The notes below the pieces were generated by a model, which was not told the DNA's origin, ran no database searches, and was given only the letters and a program-made list of their open reading frames with translations. A stretch of DNA of 58,598 nt. It comes from Phormidium tenue FACHB-886 (GTDB taxonomy: Bacteria; Cyanobacteriota; Cyanobacteriia; Elainellales; Elainellaceae). The position numbers and the translations under genes were made by a program. This document shows positions 16,462-24,017 of this stretch, one piece after another (position 1 is the first letter of the stretch; each line of letters opens with the position of its first letter). The stretch spans positions 1-58,598 of the forward strand of contig NZ_JACXWX010000030.1 of NCBI RefSeq assembly GCF_014764505.1, in the 5' to 3' direction.

Positions 16462-17580
16462 TTACTTAGATATTGTGTGAGAAAGGCAACTGGAATTTTT
16501 CGATGCAACTGGTAACTTAACCGTTACAGTCGTTCCTTGGGTGGGTGTGCTCTCCATCAAAAACTCACCGCCCTGTAGTTCCGTTAGGCGTTTAGTGAGG
16601 GAAAGCCCTAACCCAACGCCCTGCTGCTCATAAAGCTGCCGATCGAATTGTAGATAGGCTCCCACATTGGCTAGCTGCTCTGGCGCCAATCCTCGGCCGC
16701 GATCACTCACCGTCAAGACAAACACTGATTGCTGAAACGAGCTTCTAAGCGTAACAGCCGTGTCTGGAGGGGAGAACTTGAAAGCGTTGTCCAGCAACTC
16801 GGTCACAATTTTCTTCAGATGTATCTCAGAAATTTGAACTGAGCCATCTTCTAGCTCTAGCTGTAAGTCTGGCGATCGGGTTGCTTCAGTGGCTATTTGC
16901 CCAGCAAGAGTTGCAATTACCGATTGGCTAGTTTGCACGCAGTCCTGCCGCAGTTGCTCAACGGCAGATGGATCGGTTGAAATGATTTCAAGTTTAATGT
17001 GAAGCAGGATGTTTTGAGAGACTTTGTCCAAGCGAACAGCAGAGAGATAAATACAGTCTAAAAGCTCTAGTATTTCAACTCTGGAGAAGGAATCATAAGA
17101 TTTGGCAGCTAGCTCTGCACCTGCAATAATCCCGTTTAAAGGCGTATTCACTTCATGCAGTAGAGCAGCAGGGATGATATTGCGTAGAGCATTTAGCCTT
17201 TGTTGCTCTACTGCATGCCGATTTAGCGCAACTTGGATAGTGGCATCAAGCTCTTGAGCCTGGAAAGGCTTGAGAATATAGCCAAAAGGCTCTGCTCGTT
17301 TGGCTCGTGCAAGAGTGTCGGCATCCCCGTAGGCAGTCAAATAGACTACAGGAATTTGGAAGCGAGTGCGGATCTGGATGGCAGCCTCAATGCCGTCCAT
17401 TTCGCCAGGCATCAAAATGTCCATCAGCACGAGATCGGGTTTTGTTTCAGCGATTTTCTGAATCGCTGACTCAGCATCTATGGCGATCGCTGCCGTAACA
17501 TAGCCTAACTGTTGAAGGGTGGCTTCAATCTTACGAGCAATAAGAATTTCATCTTCCGCGACCAACACTCTAGCTGACAT
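16462..17580 (-). CDS. Hybrid signalling protein: N-terminal receiver plus histidine kinase
   Basis: A 372-residue cytoplasmic protein. The receiver domain at residues 1-120 has Glu9-Asp10, phospho-acceptor Asp54 (LVLMDILMPG), Thr82 and Lys104. A kinase dimerisation region has His142 in LLHEVNTPLNGII, and an HATPase domain follows with ELLDNAFKFS (N box), DRGRGLAP and GVGLGLSL (G boxes). The order receiver then kinase is typical of cyanobacterial relay kinases that take signals from another kinase. ATG 17580 is preferred over ATG 17604 because AAGGAG lies between them. The seven-PAS kinase gene lies upstream in the same direction, 236 bases away, and is a likely phosphate donor (inference). 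Confidence 0.87.
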   Translation of the reverse strand: MSARVLVAEDEILIARKIEATLQQLGYVTAAIAIDAESAIQKIAETKPDLVLMDILMPGEMDGIEAAIQIRTRFQIPVVYLTAYGDADTLARAKRAEPFGYILKPFQAQELDATIQVALNRHAVEQQRLNALRNIIPAALLHEVNTPLNGIIAGAELAAKSYDSFSRVEILELLDCIYLSAVRLDKVSQNILLHIKLEIISTDPSAVEQLRQDCVQTSQSVIATLAGQIATEATRSPDLQLELEDGSVQISEIHLKKIVTELLDNAFKFSPPDTAVTLRSSFQQSVFVLTVSDRGRGLAPEQLANVGAYLQFDRQLYEQQGVGLGLSLTKRLTELQGGEFLMESTPTQGTTVTVKLPVASKNSSCLSHTISK

Positions 17581-17816
17581 TGGAATAAGCCAACTCCTTA
17601 ACATTCAACGATCGGCAGCAAACTCATAAGGTAGCGAAATGTAACAGGCAAAATAGCTAAACACCTTCCTGGCTTTTGCCCTCCTACCACAAAATCTCGC
17701 GTTTAAATTTGGTTACCCTACCACCTTTACAGGACAATACAGCGACGAACAGGATTGTTTTCTCACGGTAGCCATAGGATTCATGGGTATACTTTATAAC
17801 ATTGCCTAAAATTTCG

Positions 17817-20800
17817 CTAAAAACGTTTACAATACTTCAATTCAGAAAAAATAAGCTGAAATCGAGTTCCGTTATGGCGATCTAATTCGAGCCGCCCTCG
17901 GAGCTGTTGCGCTAGATCAAAGGCAATTCGTAATCCTAAAGATTTGGGGTTCTGCAAATCTAAATCTGGCATCCCGATTCCATCGTCTTCAATGCTCAGG
18001 ATGTAGTAAGGCACAGAACGGTTCGGCTTTAGAGAGGCTAGCAGACGTGGCGATCGCTGCGTCAGATTCGGCTCTGCAGTATAGCGCAGCTTGATGTAGA
18101 TGTATCCACTCTGCCGATTGACAAAGGCGTGTTTGATCGCATTGGTAACAAGTTCGTTGAGGAGTAAGCCACAGGGAATAGCTGTCTCCAAATTTAGCAG
18201 AATGGGTTCTAACTGATACAGGATTTTGATGAACTGACCCCGGCTGCTGTTTGCAATCAAAATGCTATCGGCTAGGCGACGGATATAATTACCAAAATTC
18301 AGCCGTCCTAAATTTTCAGACTGGTAAAGGGTTTCGTGAATCAACGACATTGCCTGCAGCCGATCTTCACTGTCCTGGAGTGCTGCTCGGATTTGTGGAT
18401 CTTGAACAGATTGAGTTTGAAAACTGAGGAGTGCTGAGATAATCTGTAGATTATTTTTGACACGATGATGGATTTCTTTTAGCAGCGTCTCCTTTTCTCG
18501 GAGAGCAGCTTGGATTTGAACTTCTGCTTGCTTTCGATCGCTAATGTCATAGCAGGAGCCAATAAAGCCCGCAAAATTCCCATCCAGGTCATTGAACGGT
18601 CTACCAAAATCTATCACCCAATGATATTCCCCGCTATGGTGCTGCAGGCGATGCTCCATCTGGAACGGCTGACGCAATTCAAACGCTTCCATGTAGGTTC
18701 TGAAGCAGCGATCGGCATCCTCTGGATGAAGTCCCTTCAGCCAACCGCCGTCTAATTCCTGTTTTAAGGTACGCCCTACAAAGCTAAGCCAGCTTTGATT
18801 GTAGTAAATACTTTTAGCATCCAAACCTGTCTGCCAGATTAATGTGGGAGATAGTTCTAGCAACGTCAGATGAAAATCACGCGATTTTAACAGCGTTCGT
18901 TCTACTTGCTTTTGCTCTGTGATATCTTCAGCAATACCTAAAACGGTAACAACCTGTTCTGATGCGTTGAACTCTGGAATGAAACGAACTCTAAAACAGC
19001 GGATTGCTTGCGAAATAGAGAACTCAAGCTCAACAATTTGCTCAGCTCCGGTTTCAAATACCTCATAGATAGCAACTTCACAAAGCAGGGTGTAGTCAGG
19101 CAGCAATCGGAATCTGCCTAACAGTTTGCCAACAAATGCTCTTGCCGATAGCCCCGTAACTGATTTAACTGCCTGGTTGATATATAAGCATCGATAGGAT
19201 CGATCGAAACGAGTAATAATATCCGGTGAATTTTCAACCAGAGTGCGAACTTCCTGCTCCCGCTGTTGCAGAGCAGCCCGAGAGCGTTCTAGCTCTTCGG
19301 TTCGCTGCTGCACCCGGTGTTCTAGCTCTTGATTGAGCTGTTGCAAGGCGAGTTCAGCTTGTTTTTGTGATGTGATGTCGCGCGTCGTTCCGACGATTCG
19401 AGAAACTTGCTGCTGGGCATCACAAATCCGAAAAGCACAGCTCTTGAACCATCGCACTTCGCCGTTTGAACGAACAACCCGATATTCTGCTTCTATGTCT
19501 TGCTGCTGAACCTGAGTCAGGAGATTGGCGATTCTGGCTCGATCGTCTGGATATAGATGCTGCATCCAGATATCAGATTTCCGGTAAAAAGCTTCAGGTG
19601 GATAGCCCCAAATCTGCTTACAGGCAGGGCTAATGTATAGAATTTGGCTGAAATCAGCACTGTAAATAAAGAAAACTTCCTGAACTGCATCTGCAATTTG
19701 CCGAAATTTTTCCTCGCTTTCCTGAAGCAACTGCTCTGCCTGCTTGCGAGCGGTGGTGTCAGTTAAGCACCCTACTATTTCGATCGGATTGCCGTCTCCA
19801 TCTCGAATGAGCCGCAGATCGTTCTGCACCCATCGGTAGGAACCATCCTTGTGAAGAAACCGGTATTCGTGGGTGTGATGACCCTGGTTAAACAATGGAT
19901 CTAAACCGTTGAGAATAATTGTTACATCTTCTGGATGGACATGATCTAACCAAAAATTTGAATCATTGAGGAACTCTTGCGCCTCGTATCCTAAAATCAT
20001 TTTGACATTAGCGCTCATGAAAGTTGCGCCATAATCGCCAGAGGATCTGCAGGTCAAGAGCGCTGTGGAGGTATTTGAAAGAACAAACTGCAGGCGATCT
20101 TGTAGCTGTTGGGCTGCCGATTCCGCCTGCTTGCGTTTAGCTTCACTGCGCTTCCGCTTGCTCACATTAAGCATATAAACAGATAGACCTGCTTCAAACG
20201 GATAAGCCCGTACATCAACCCAGAGATCATAGGGCGGGTAGTATGCTTCAAAGGAAACGCGCTGCTGGTGTTCTATTGCCCAGTGATATTGATCATAAAA
20301 AATAGAATCTACTGCATCTGGAAAGACTTCCCAAATGCTTTTGCCAAGCAACTGTTGTGCTTCTTGTCGCATGAGCTGTTCAGCTTGCTGATTCAAAAAG
20401 GTAAAACGCCACTCTCGATCCACCGAAAAGAAGGCATCGCTGATACTGGTCAAAATTCTGCGGATCTGTTGCTCCGACTGATGCAACGCAACTTGAGTAA
20501 CGTTGCGTTGGCGAAACACAGCTTGCTGCTCGGTGATATCCTTTACCAGGGCAAAAACGGCAGATTTTCCTTCCCAAAACATCTTATGCCCAGAAATTTC
20601 AACTTCTATCAGAGCACCGTGGCGCGTTTGATGCCGCCATTTGCCGCTGTATACATTGGTAGAAACAGAATGGGGAATTTGAGCAACAGATCGCTTTAAT
20701 GCAGGAATATCTTCAACGGGTCGAATATCAGCAATGGTCATCGATAAAAATTCTGGCCTAGAGTAGCCATACTTAGCGATTGCAGCATGATTTACCGCGA

Positions 20801-21428
20801 GAAACGCTAGGGTTTCTGGGTCAAAAATCCACATTGGGTGTGGATTGCTTTCAAACAGCAGTCGATATTGATTTTCAGAGTGAGCAAGCGTTTGCTCAAG
20901 CTGTTTGCGTTCGGTTATATCCAGGCTAGCTACTGTCACGAGCCAGCAGCTAGCGGCGGCATCCCATTGCGATGTGATGGTCTCACAGATCCAGCAGATG
21001 CTTTCATCTGCACGACGAAAACGAAATTCAATTGTCTTAGTTCCATCACTAAAACTATTGCTGGTTTCAACATCAACGACTGCTTCTCGATCGTCAGGCA
21101 GCACGCGCGACAGCCACAGCTTGGGGGCAGCTACAAAGGCTTCGGGAGGATAGCCAAACACAGCTTTGCAGCCAGCCGAAATATAGTTATATTCGCGGGT
21201 TCCATCAGGAAATACTCGCAGGCTGGTGATCGCAGCGGTTGCGCTATTAAGAATGTTGTTTAGCCTGTCCTCCGAGCGGTGTTGCTCTTCCAGCTTCTGC
21301 TGAAGCTGAAGCTGACAGTCTTGCAGCTGGCGTTCTAACTCTGCATTTCTGGCTCTTAGAGCAGCAAGCTCATCAGATTCAGGCGATGAATTACCGGAAC
21401 ACGGCTCCCCAAAGCGCGGTGTGGACAT
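17817..21428 (-). CDS. Multi-PAS sensor histidine kinase, HisKA_2/HWE type
   Basis: A protein of about 1203 residues without a signal peptide or obvious membrane helix. A short coiled coil at the N-terminus is followed by seven PAS/PAC modules starting near residues 50, 185, 315, 445, 575, 720 and 845 (for example SENQYRLLFESNP, SEEKFRQIADAVQEVFF and LVENSPDIITRFD). A coiled coil separates the fifth and sixth. The C-terminal kinase has the HisKA_2 box EIHHRVKNNLQIISALL and an HATPase with NELVTNAIKHAF and EDDGIGMPD. Histidine kinases of this type often sense redox or light through PAS-bound cofactors, but none can be assigned. ATG 21428 is chosen over TTG 21455. The receiver-kinase gene follows downstream. 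Confidence 0.88.
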   Translation of the reverse strand: MSTPRFGEPCSGNSSPESDELAALRARNAELERQLQDCQLQLQQKLEEQHRSEDRLNNILNSATAAITSLRVFPDGTREYNYISAGCKAVFGYPPEAFVAAPKLWLSRVLPDDREAVVDVETSNSFSDGTKTIEFRFRRADESICWICETITSQWDAAASCWLVTVASLDITERKQLEQTLAHSENQYRLLFESNPHPMWIFDPETLAFLAVNHAAIAKYGYSRPEFLSMTIADIRPVEDIPALKRSVAQIPHSVSTNVYSGKWRHQTRHGALIEVEISGHKMFWEGKSAVFALVKDITEQQAVFRQRNVTQVALHQSEQQIRRILTSISDAFFSVDREWRFTFLNQQAEQLMRQEAQQLLGKSIWEVFPDAVDSIFYDQYHWAIEHQQRVSFEAYYPPYDLWVDVRAYPFEAGLSVYMLNVSKRKRSEAKRKQAESAAQQLQDRLQFVLSNTSTALLTCRSSGDYGATFMSANVKMILGYEAQEFLNDSNFWLDHVHPEDVTIILNGLDPLFNQGHHTHEYRFLHKDGSYRWVQNDLRLIRDGDGNPIEIVGCLTDTTARKQAEQLLQESEEKFRQIADAVQEVFFIYSADFSQILYISPACKQIWGYPPEAFYRKSDIWMQHLYPDDRARIANLLTQVQQQDIEAEYRVVRSNGEVRWFKSCAFRICDAQQQVSRIVGTTRDITSQKQAELALQQLNQELEHRVQQRTEELERSRAALQQREQEVRTLVENSPDIITRFDRSYRCLYINQAVKSVTGLSARAFVGKLLGRFRLLPDYTLLCEVAIYEVFETGAEQIVELEFSISQAIRCFRVRFIPEFNASEQVVTVLGIAEDITEQKQVERTLLKSRDFHLTLLELSPTLIWQTGLDAKSIYYNQSWLSFVGRTLKQELDGGWLKGLHPEDADRCFRTYMEAFELRQPFQMEHRLQHHSGEYHWVIDFGRPFNDLDGNFAGFIGSCYDISDRKQAEVQIQAALREKETLLKEIHHRVKNNLQIISALLSFQTQSVQDPQIRAALQDSEDRLQAMSLIHETLYQSENLGRLNFGNYIRRLADSILIANSSRGQFIKILYQLEPILLNLETAIPCGLLLNELVTNAIKHAFVNRQSGYIYIKLRYTAEPNLTQRSPRLLASLKPNRSVPYYILSIEDDGIGMPDLDLQNPKSLGLRIAFDLAQQLRGRLELDRHNGTRFQLIFSELKYCKRF

Positions 21429-21600
21429 AGCAAATGTAGGAGTGCTACTCCTCAACCATACTTCATGTTTTTCAGCGCGTCTCTAGCTCGCACAGCAGAG
21501 AGAACCTCTTCTAGAATGGCTCGCTCCAAGGGCGATCGGCTCTGCCATCTGTGGTTTTGACCAAGTCCACGGCTCCTGAGTGCGGTTCAATGAGTGCAGC

Positions 21601-22311
21601 TTAGTCTGTCTCTGGCGGGGAGTAGTGAATGATGGCAAGAAATCGAATCGGCAGTTCGATCAGAGTTTCGGGACCGTGGGGAATGTCGCCTCGGAAGGTG
21701 AGTGAATCGCCAGGTTCCAGCAGATAGGTTGATTGCCCATGACGATATTCCAGCTTCCCTTCCAGGATATGAATGAACTCAACGCCCGAATGTTCAAACG
21801 TTGGAAAAACCTCGGAGGCATCATCCATCGTAATTAGGAACGGTTCAAATCGCTTTGTTGGACCTTGATCGTATGCCAGCAGTTGGTAAGTATGTCCTCG
21901 TTTTGTGCCTCGCCGCACCACTTCCATCCCTTCACCATTTTTAACAAGCTGGGCGCTGCCTGCAGGCGTGTTGTAATTGCGAAACAGCGTGGAGAGCGAA
22001 ACGCCGAGGGCGTTAGCTAGCTTTGCTAAAGTCTCTAGGCTGGTTGAAGTTTGGGCATTTTCAATCTTTGACAGCATGCCGCGAGAAATGCCCGTTTGCT
22101 CGGCAACTTCGGCGATCGTCAACCCGTGATTTTGACGCAGTTCGCGGACAGTCCCGCCAAGATAGCGGGCAAGTGAATCATCTAGAACGGCTGAATCAGC
22201 AGGCTGTTCCGTGAATTTAGCAGTGGTGTCTTTGGTTCTAACTTCTCCAGTTCTAGCCACTCCAGTTCTAGCCACTCTAGTTCTAGCCACTCCAGCTTTA
22301 GCATCTACCAT
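21601..22311 (-). CDS. XRE-family regulator with C-terminal cupin domain
   Basis: A 236-residue regulator. An XRE helix-turn-helix at about residues 55-110 (LRQNHGLTIAEVAEQTG, then ISRGMLSKIENAQTS) is followed by a cupin_2 sensor domain at about residues 160-230 (GVEFIHILEGKLEYRHG, LEPGDSLTFRGDIPHGPE). Family members such as PuuR sense amines or small metabolites. It is divergent from the seven-gene methylamine-type operon starting at 22482 and is probably its regulator (inference). The N-terminal tail is built from five-residue VARTG-type repeats encoded by a 15-bp tandem array. ATG 22311 has AAGG 7 bases upstream; the frame also opens at ATG 22359, which would add a CQQC motif but lacks a ribosome-binding site. 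Confidence 0.85.
   Translation of the reverse strand: MVDAKAGVARTRVARTGVARTGEVRTKDTTAKFTEQPADSAVLDDSLARYLGGTVRELRQNHGLTIAEVAEQTGISRGMLSKIENAQTSTSLETLAKLANALGVSLSTLFRNYNTPAGSAQLVKNGEGMEVVRRGTKRGHTYQLLAYDQGPTKRFEPFLITMDDASEVFPTFEHSGVEFIHILEGKLEYRHGQSTYLLEPGDSLTFRGDIPHGPETLIELPIRFLAIIHYSPPETD
22231..22302. repeat. 15-bp tandem repeat in the regulator's N-terminal codons
   Basis: The unit TCCAGTTCTAGCCAC recurs at 22246-22260, 22261-22275 and 22276-22290 (one change), with degenerate copies at 22231-22245 and 22291-22302. Being a multiple of three it stays in frame and encodes Arg/Thr/Val/Ala pentapeptides. Slippage could change the tail length without breaking the gene. Confidence 0.75.
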
Positions 22312-22481
22312 GCGCTTACCTTGGGACTCTTGCCCTGAATCATAGCATTGTTGACACATAGGAAACTTTATTGCACTATATTCACACTGAGCAATTGCAG
22401 TCTTTGGGCTGTGTTGCTTTCGCAGCCCTGAACAACCCCTCTTGACAGCTCAGCACCCAAGCCGCATCTCCGCAGCAAGCC

Positions 22482-23723
22482 ATGCCCCTACGATTGTTAA
22501 AATTTGCCCTCTCAGAAAGGCATCCAGAACCCAGGATGTTTCGTCAGCCCGATCGCCTCCAGCCGCAGTACGATGCGGTGATTATTGGCGGCGGTGGGCA
22601 TGGGCTGGCAGCTGCCTACTATTTAGCCCGTGATTATGGCATGACGAAAGTAGCGGTTCTGGAAAAAGGCTATATCGGCGGCGGCAACACCGGACGCAAT
22701 ACCACCATTATTCGATCGAATTATCTGACCCCAGAAGGCGTTAAATTCTACGACGAATCGCTGCGGCTCTGGCAGGACTTATCTGAAGAGTTCGATCTGA
22801 ACCTGTTTTATTCAACACGTGGACATTTCACGCTGGCGCACACCGATTCAGCAGTTCGCACCATGCGATGGCGAGCTGAGGTCAACAAACACTATGGCAT
22901 TGAGAGCGAACTGGTTGATGCCGAAACGGTGCAGGAAGCCTGCCCCCACATGGACATCACCTGCGGTGGACAGGCTCCGGTGATGGGCGCGCTCTATCAC
23001 GCTCCCGGCAGTATTGCCCGCCATGATGCGGTAGCCTGGGGATATGGACGCGGGGCAGATACGCGTGGGGTAGAGATCCATCAGCAGACGGAAGTATTGG
23101 GGATTACGGTAGAGGCGGGTCGGGTAACGGGAGTGCAAACCAGCCGGGGCAATCTTTCAACGCCACGAGTCCTTTGCGCTGTCGCCGGATCGACTCCGCG
23201 GATTTTGCAGATGGTGGGGCTGCGATCGCCCCTCTATATCCATCCGCTGCAGGCAATGGTCAGCGAACCGATGAAACCCTGGCTAGATCCAATCATCGTA
23301 TCGGGTAGTTTGCATGTTTACGTGAGTCAAACGGCGCGGGGAGAATTAGTCATGGGTGCATCTCTCGATCCATACGAGCTGCATTCCACTCGCTCTACGC
23401 TGGAGTTTGTCGAAGGGCTTGCCGCTCATATGCTGGAGCTATTCCCCTGTCTGTCTCACGTTAAGATCGTCCGGCAGTGGGCGGGCATGGCAGATATGAC
23501 TCCTGATTTTGCCCCGATCATGGGCAAAACGCCGATCGAGGGTTTTTATCTGGACTCAGGCTGGGGCACTTGGGGCTTCAAGGCAACGCCCGTCTCTGGG
23601 AAAACCATGGCTTATACCATTGCTCACGATCGAAACCATCCGCTGATTGAAGAATTCTCGCTGGCACGGTTTGAGAAGTTCGATCTAGTGGGTGAAAAAG
23701 GGGCAGCCTCAGTAGGGCATTAG
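22482..23723 (+). CDS. soxB/mgdA: N-methylglutamate dehydrogenase / sarcosine oxidase beta-type subunit
   Basis: A 413-residue FAD/FMN subunit. The dinucleotide fold DAVIIGGGGHGLAAAYYLA is followed by GGGNTGRNTTIIRSNYL, both typical of heterotetrameric sarcosine oxidase SoxB. His181 in ARHDAVAWGY corresponds to the histidine that holds covalent FMN. The C-terminus keeps WAGMADMTPDFAPIMG. In this family the beta subunit oxidises an N-methyl amino acid (sarcosine or N-methylglutamate) and passes electrons on. The 30-residue extension before the FAD motif is normal in the family and supports ATG 22482, although the ribosome-binding site is weak. It is the first of seven genes in one direction; the next begins about 35 bases after its stop. 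Confidence 0.9.
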   Translation: MPLRLLKFALSERHPEPRMFRQPDRLQPQYDAVIIGGGGHGLAAAYYLARDYGMTKVAVLEKGYIGGGNTGRNTTIIRSNYLTPEGVKFYDESLRLWQDLSEEFDLNLFYSTRGHFTLAHTDSAVRTMRWRAEVNKHYGIESELVDAETVQEACPHMDITCGGQAPVMGALYHAPGSIARHDAVAWGYGRGADTRGVEIHQQTEVLGITVEAGRVTGVQTSRGNLSTPRVLCAVAGSTPRILQMVGLRSPLYIHPLQAMVSEPMKPWLDPIIVSGSLHVYVSQTARGELVMGASLDPYELHSTRSTLEFVEGLAAHMLELFPCLSHVKIVRQWAGMADMTPDFAPIMGKTPIEGFYLDSGWGTWGFKATPVSGKTMAYTIAHDRNHPLIEEFSLARFEKFDLVGEKGAASVGH

Positions 23724-23759
23724 GTGGGACATTAGTGGGGCATTAGTGGAGGTGGCGTG

Positions 23760-24017
23760 ATGAAAATTATGACCTGTCCGATTAATGGTGCAAGACCCGT
23801 TTCTGAATTCACCTATGGCGGCGAAGTGCGCCCCATGCCCAATCCAGAAACAGCAGACGATGCAACCTGGGCAGATTACATATTTAATCGAAACAGTATG
23901 TCTGGAATCAAGCAGGAATGGTGGTGTCATATCCCAAGCAATACCTGGTTTATTGCTGAGCGAAATACTGTCACCGATCAAATTGTACGCACCTACCTCT
24001 ATGGAGCGATCGCATGA
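23760..24017 (+). CDS. soxD/mgdB: N-methylglutamate dehydrogenase / sarcosine oxidase delta-type subunit
   Basis: An 85-residue SoxD-like subunit: FTYGGEVRPMP, WADYIFNRNSMSG, then EWWCHIPSNTWFIAERNT match the family throughout. In corynebacterial SoxD a zinc ion is held by a CxxC pair near the N-terminus and a His...Cys pair later. Here the first pair reads CPIN (second Cys is Asn) and the later site reads CHIPSN (Cys is Asn), so the zinc site appears lost. GGAGG lies 7 bases before ATG 23760; a GTG at 23757 is an alternative. The stop overlaps the start of the alpha-subunit gene (ATGA at 24014), indicating translational coupling. Confidence 0.88.
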   Translation: MKIMTCPINGARPVSEFTYGGEVRPMPNPETADDATWADYIFNRNSMSGIKQEWWCHIPSNTWFIAERNTVTDQIVRTYLYGAIA

